Shown one piece after another: positions 5,162 through 6,976 of a DNA stretch of 6,976 nucleotides. Position 1 is the stretch's first letter; each line of letters opens with the position of its first letter. Under the pieces are notes generated by a model, which did not search any database, was not told the DNA's origin, and was given only the letters and a program-made list of their open reading frames with translations. Origin of the DNA: Lachnospiraceae bacterium (GTDB lineage Bacteria > Bacillota > Clostridia > Lachnospirales > Lachnospiraceae); NCBI GenBank assembly GCA_902363675.1, contig CABJAV010000058.1, forward strand, positions 1-6,976. Reading direction: 5' to 3'. Both the position numbers and the translations under genes were made by a program.

Positions 5162-6678
5162 ATAGTCCCTCCTTTTTCAATAGCTGAAAGCACCCTACTA
5201 GATTCTGCTCCAGGATATAAACTTACAAACTCTCCATTATTTGTAACTCTTAACAGATTATTTCCTTTTAAATACAAAAACTCATTATTCTCAACATCTT
5301 GAATTATCTTATCTGGACTTTTAAATACATCATCTATTAAATTTTTATATTCATCCATACTCAAATCAGGATAATCTGTTTTATGTTTTCCCCATTTCTT
5401 ACCAAATTGTTTCGATGATATATTACATTCAGATGGAGAGTTTAAACCACTCTCACCAACCTTCCCGGCTGTTTTTCCTGCTTTCCCAGCATCTTCCGCT
5501 GCACTCTCGGCTCCTTTCGCAGCTCCCTCGAGTTCTTTTCCGGCTTTTGCAGCATCTTCTGCCGCATTTTCGGCTGCTTTTCCTGCTCCCTCGGCTATGT
5601 CTGCCACATTATCGGCGGTCTTTCCGGTCTTGGCTACATTCTTAAGTTTATCCAGTCCTTTATCGGCAAGTAGGGCTGTCACAACTTCCGTTACTATATA
5701 TCCGGATGAGTACGCAACTCCCTTTTCATCTGCTGTGTCACATATTGACTGCCCGATTTCTCCAATGGTATTTACCGGATCTTTGAGAAGCGGCTCGTAC
5801 TTTTGTTTTATCTTTTCTACTTCCTGATCCAGCACCTCCGGAACCTGTATCGGCACTATGGATTTCCACCTGACATCCACATACAGAATTCCCAAATCCA
5901 CCACAAGCGTCAGAAGTCCCTTAACGGTGTCTACGAGGCTATCCCCTATGCCTGCCAGAAAATCCCTGATTGCGTTTCCTGCATCACTGAACTTGTCCCC
6001 CATTGAGCTCCATTCACTGTAGTAAGCCGACATCTTGCTTTTATATGAATCATCTGTGTTTTCAAACGGAATCACTTTGTTCTCATAAATTTTCTTGATT
6101 TCATCCACACTATCCGATAATTTTTTTCTTATGGATGTATCAAGCTGATCACGGAATCCCTGCAGCTTTTCATAGTTTCTCTGTCTGCGTGCACTTTCTG
6201 CATCTTCTTCCTGTTGCTGGGCAGATTTTTTCGCTTCATTTTCTTCGTCGCTGCTAAATGGATTGGGAATAAACAGCCGCTTGTAGGTTGCCAGTGTGCT
6301 TCCTGTATCCTGCACAATCCAGTCAAAACTGGTAGCCTCTCCCTCTATCTGCTTATAATTCCACCAGATGTCGTTTCTGTCCACGCGCATCATCGCGGTT
6401 TCATTTTCCGGCGCAATATAGTCTGTCATATCAGAAATATAACTATCAATCATCTCTTTGATAACGCCCAGCCGGTACTTCAGTATCTTTTCATTTTCCC
6501 ATACATTTGTCTCCCACTGTTCACTCAGCTTGTTATAGGCATCACTGTCCTGGTCTTTGATGGTCTGTTCAAATTTTCTTGCCGCCAGTCCCACAGCTTC
6601 CATCGCGTCTATGTAACTTTGAACCTTTCGGGAAATTGCATCCAAATGGCTCATATTTAATTTTAAGTCTCGTTTCAT
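5149..6678 (-). CDS. Intact polymorphic toxin, LXG/WXG100-like helical head with BECR-like C-terminal domain
   Basis: A 509-residue protein. Residues 1-215 are mostly helical and contain a charged coiled coil near 145-175. MSAYYSEWSSMGDKF (216-230) leads into a hydrophobic segment, GLLTLVVDLGILYV (254-267). A conserved region follows (VEKIKQKYEPLLKDPVNTIG, then GVAYSSGYIVTEVVTALLADKGLDKLKN), then an Ala/Gly/Lys-rich linker with AAEDAGKAGK-type repeats up to GKVGESG (about 405-411). There is no signal peptide, so a type VII-like route is plausible, though no canonical L-x-G motif is clear. The C-terminal 98 residues (412-509) are unique to this copy. They include FGKKWGKHKTDYP (His 432), SPDKIIQD, EFLYLKGNNLLRV (Arg 477) and FVSLYPG (485-490). 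The KH near the start and a terminal 'vslYPg' strand resemble BECR-type RNase toxins; that fold is an inference. Expression is probably coupled to the overlapping immunity gene. The ribosome binding site is weak (AGGGA, about 12 nt from ATG). Confidence 0.85.
   Translation of the reverse strand: MKRDLKLNMSHLDAISRKVQSYIDAMEAVGLAARKFEQTIKDQDSDAYNKLSEQWETNVWENEKILKYRLGVIKEMIDSYISDMTDYIAPENETAMMRVDRNDIWWNYKQIEGEATSFDWIVQDTGSTLATYKRLFIPNPFSSDEENEAKKSAQQQEEDAESARRQRNYEKLQGFRDQLDTSIRKKLSDSVDEIKKIYENKVIPFENTDDSYKSKMSAYYSEWSSMGDKFSDAGNAIRDFLAGIGDSLVDTVKGLLTLVVDLGILYVDVRWKSIVPIQVPEVLDQEVEKIKQKYEPLLKDPVNTIGEIGQSICDTADEKGVAYSSGYIVTEVVTALLADKGLDKLKNVAKTGKTADNVADIAEGAGKAAENAAEDAAKAGKELEGAAKGAESAAEDAGKAGKTAGKVGESGLNSPSECNISSKQFGKKWGKHKTDYPDLSMDEYKNLIDDVFKSPDKIIQDVENNEFLYLKGNNLLRVTNNGEFVSLYPGAESSRVLSAIEKGGTIWPK
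6066..6158. repeat. Pair of ACGGAATC direct repeats flanking the segment lost in unit B
   Basis: ACGGAATC occurs at 6066-6073 and again at 6151-6158, 85 bp start to start. Exactly this interval is missing from unit B. The same loss could happen here, so the intact toxin carries a built-in deletion hot spot. Confidence 0.8.
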
Positions 6679-6703
6679 TGTGTGAAATTTTCCCTGTATT
6701 TAA

Positions 6704-6725
6704 AAATATTTCTTTTTAAATATTT
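6704..6725. promoter_or_regulatory. Twin AAATATTT palindromes upstream of the unit A toxin
   Basis: The same two 8-bp palindromes as before unit B, with unchanged 14-bp phasing (6704-6711 and 6718-6725), between candidate promoter and start codon. A binding site or 5' UTR hairpin is possible; their conservation may only reflect recent duplication. Confidence 0.3.
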
Positions 6726-6746
6726 ACACACTCCCCCTATTTTCTT

Positions 6747-6773
6747 ACTATAAAATACATCTGCATTTATCAA
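6747..6773 (-). promoter_or_regulatory. Candidate sigma-A-type promoter of unit A
   Basis: Minus-strand TTGATA (6773-6768) and TATAGT (6752-6747) are separated by 15 bp, about 70 bases before the toxin ATG. They match the unit B copy. The spacer is short, so this is a suggestion only. Confidence 0.3.
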
Positions 6774-6976
6774 AACTAAACAACTCATTGAAACTACCTT
6801 TCTAAAAAAATAGTCGTCTCCAAGTTTTTGTATAAAACGTTTAAAATTTTTTGCGAGCATGACAAAATTACCATTTTTGTACTTCACCACGCCATCTTTT
6901 CCTCTTTACTTTATGCTAACTGATACCATTCATCTAAAACATCATAACCACAGAAATCTGCTGTTAAACCGCATCA

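Larger units (their letters stand above)
5447..6976. repeat. Long direct repeat, copy A (toxin head plus upstream region)
   Basis: Nearly identical to 2604-4047, and continuing past the window edge. It holds the constant head and linker of the unit A toxin and the upstream regulatory DNA. It ends sharply at the warhead junction, where copy B continues with unrelated sequence. Copy A has the 85 bp that copy B lacks. Inside the repeat an 11-codon block (5845-5877) is completely different from copy B. Confidence 0.9.

Noticed and set aside
6129..6326. Minus-strand 65-codon frame inside the unit A toxin
   Set aside because: Lies in another frame of a well-supported gene, with no conserved features.
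1..6976. CRISPR array, tRNA, rRNA or riboswitch
   Set aside because: No regularly spaced short repeats, tRNA-like cloverleaf or rRNA-like sequence were seen on either strand.

Overview
The window looks like an accessory region of a low-GC Bacillota chromosome, most likely a clostridial or Lachnospiraceae-type gut anaerobe. The reasons are AT-rich intergenic DNA, strong AGGAGG-type ribosome binding sites, an IS110-type insertion sequence and a multi-domain polymorphic toxin. The genus assignment is inference. Apart from the insertion sequence, every convincing gene lies on the minus strand, so the locus reads from right to left.

Layout in the direction of transcription. (1) Unit A holds a conserved upstream region (6679-6976, running off the window), an intact 509-residue polymorphic toxin (5149-6678) and an overlapping 197-residue putative immunity gene (4568-5161). 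It closes with a clear Rho-independent terminator (4501-4552). (2) An AT-rich gap (3751-4500) carries what look like shards of a decayed gene, plus a copy of unit A's upstream region. (3) Unit B is a tandem copy of the toxin gene (2138-3750). Its N-terminal portion is nearly identical to that of unit A, but the C-terminal toxin domain is unrelated: an HNH/ENDO VII nuclease of the LHH type. Unit B is paired with a SUKH (SMI1/KNR4) immunity gene (1554-2126). An 85-bp deletion between two 8-bp direct repeats has put the unit B toxin out of frame. (4) Unit C is a headless toxin C-terminal domain (948-1472) with its own, probably SUKH-like, immunity gene (575-946). (5) The 3' end of an IS110-family insertion sequence (1-about 576, plus strand) abuts the end of unit C next to a GC-rich palindrome.

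Reading as a system: this is a toxin-immunity array of the kind used for contact-dependent competition. A delivery head of about 410 residues is kept nearly constant, while the C-terminal warhead and its matching immunity gene are swapped at a sharp junction just after a GKVGESG motif. Older warhead/immunity pairs accumulate downstream as silent or immunity-only cassettes. Only unit A looks able to make a complete toxin; units B and C could still give protection. The head looks like the helical N-terminal regions of LXG/WXG100-type effectors of type VII secretion, but no secretion gene is in the window, so the export route is inferred. The most unusual details are the repeat-mediated deletion in unit B, an 11-codon block in the otherwise constant head that differs completely between copies without a length change, and the decayed gene between the units.
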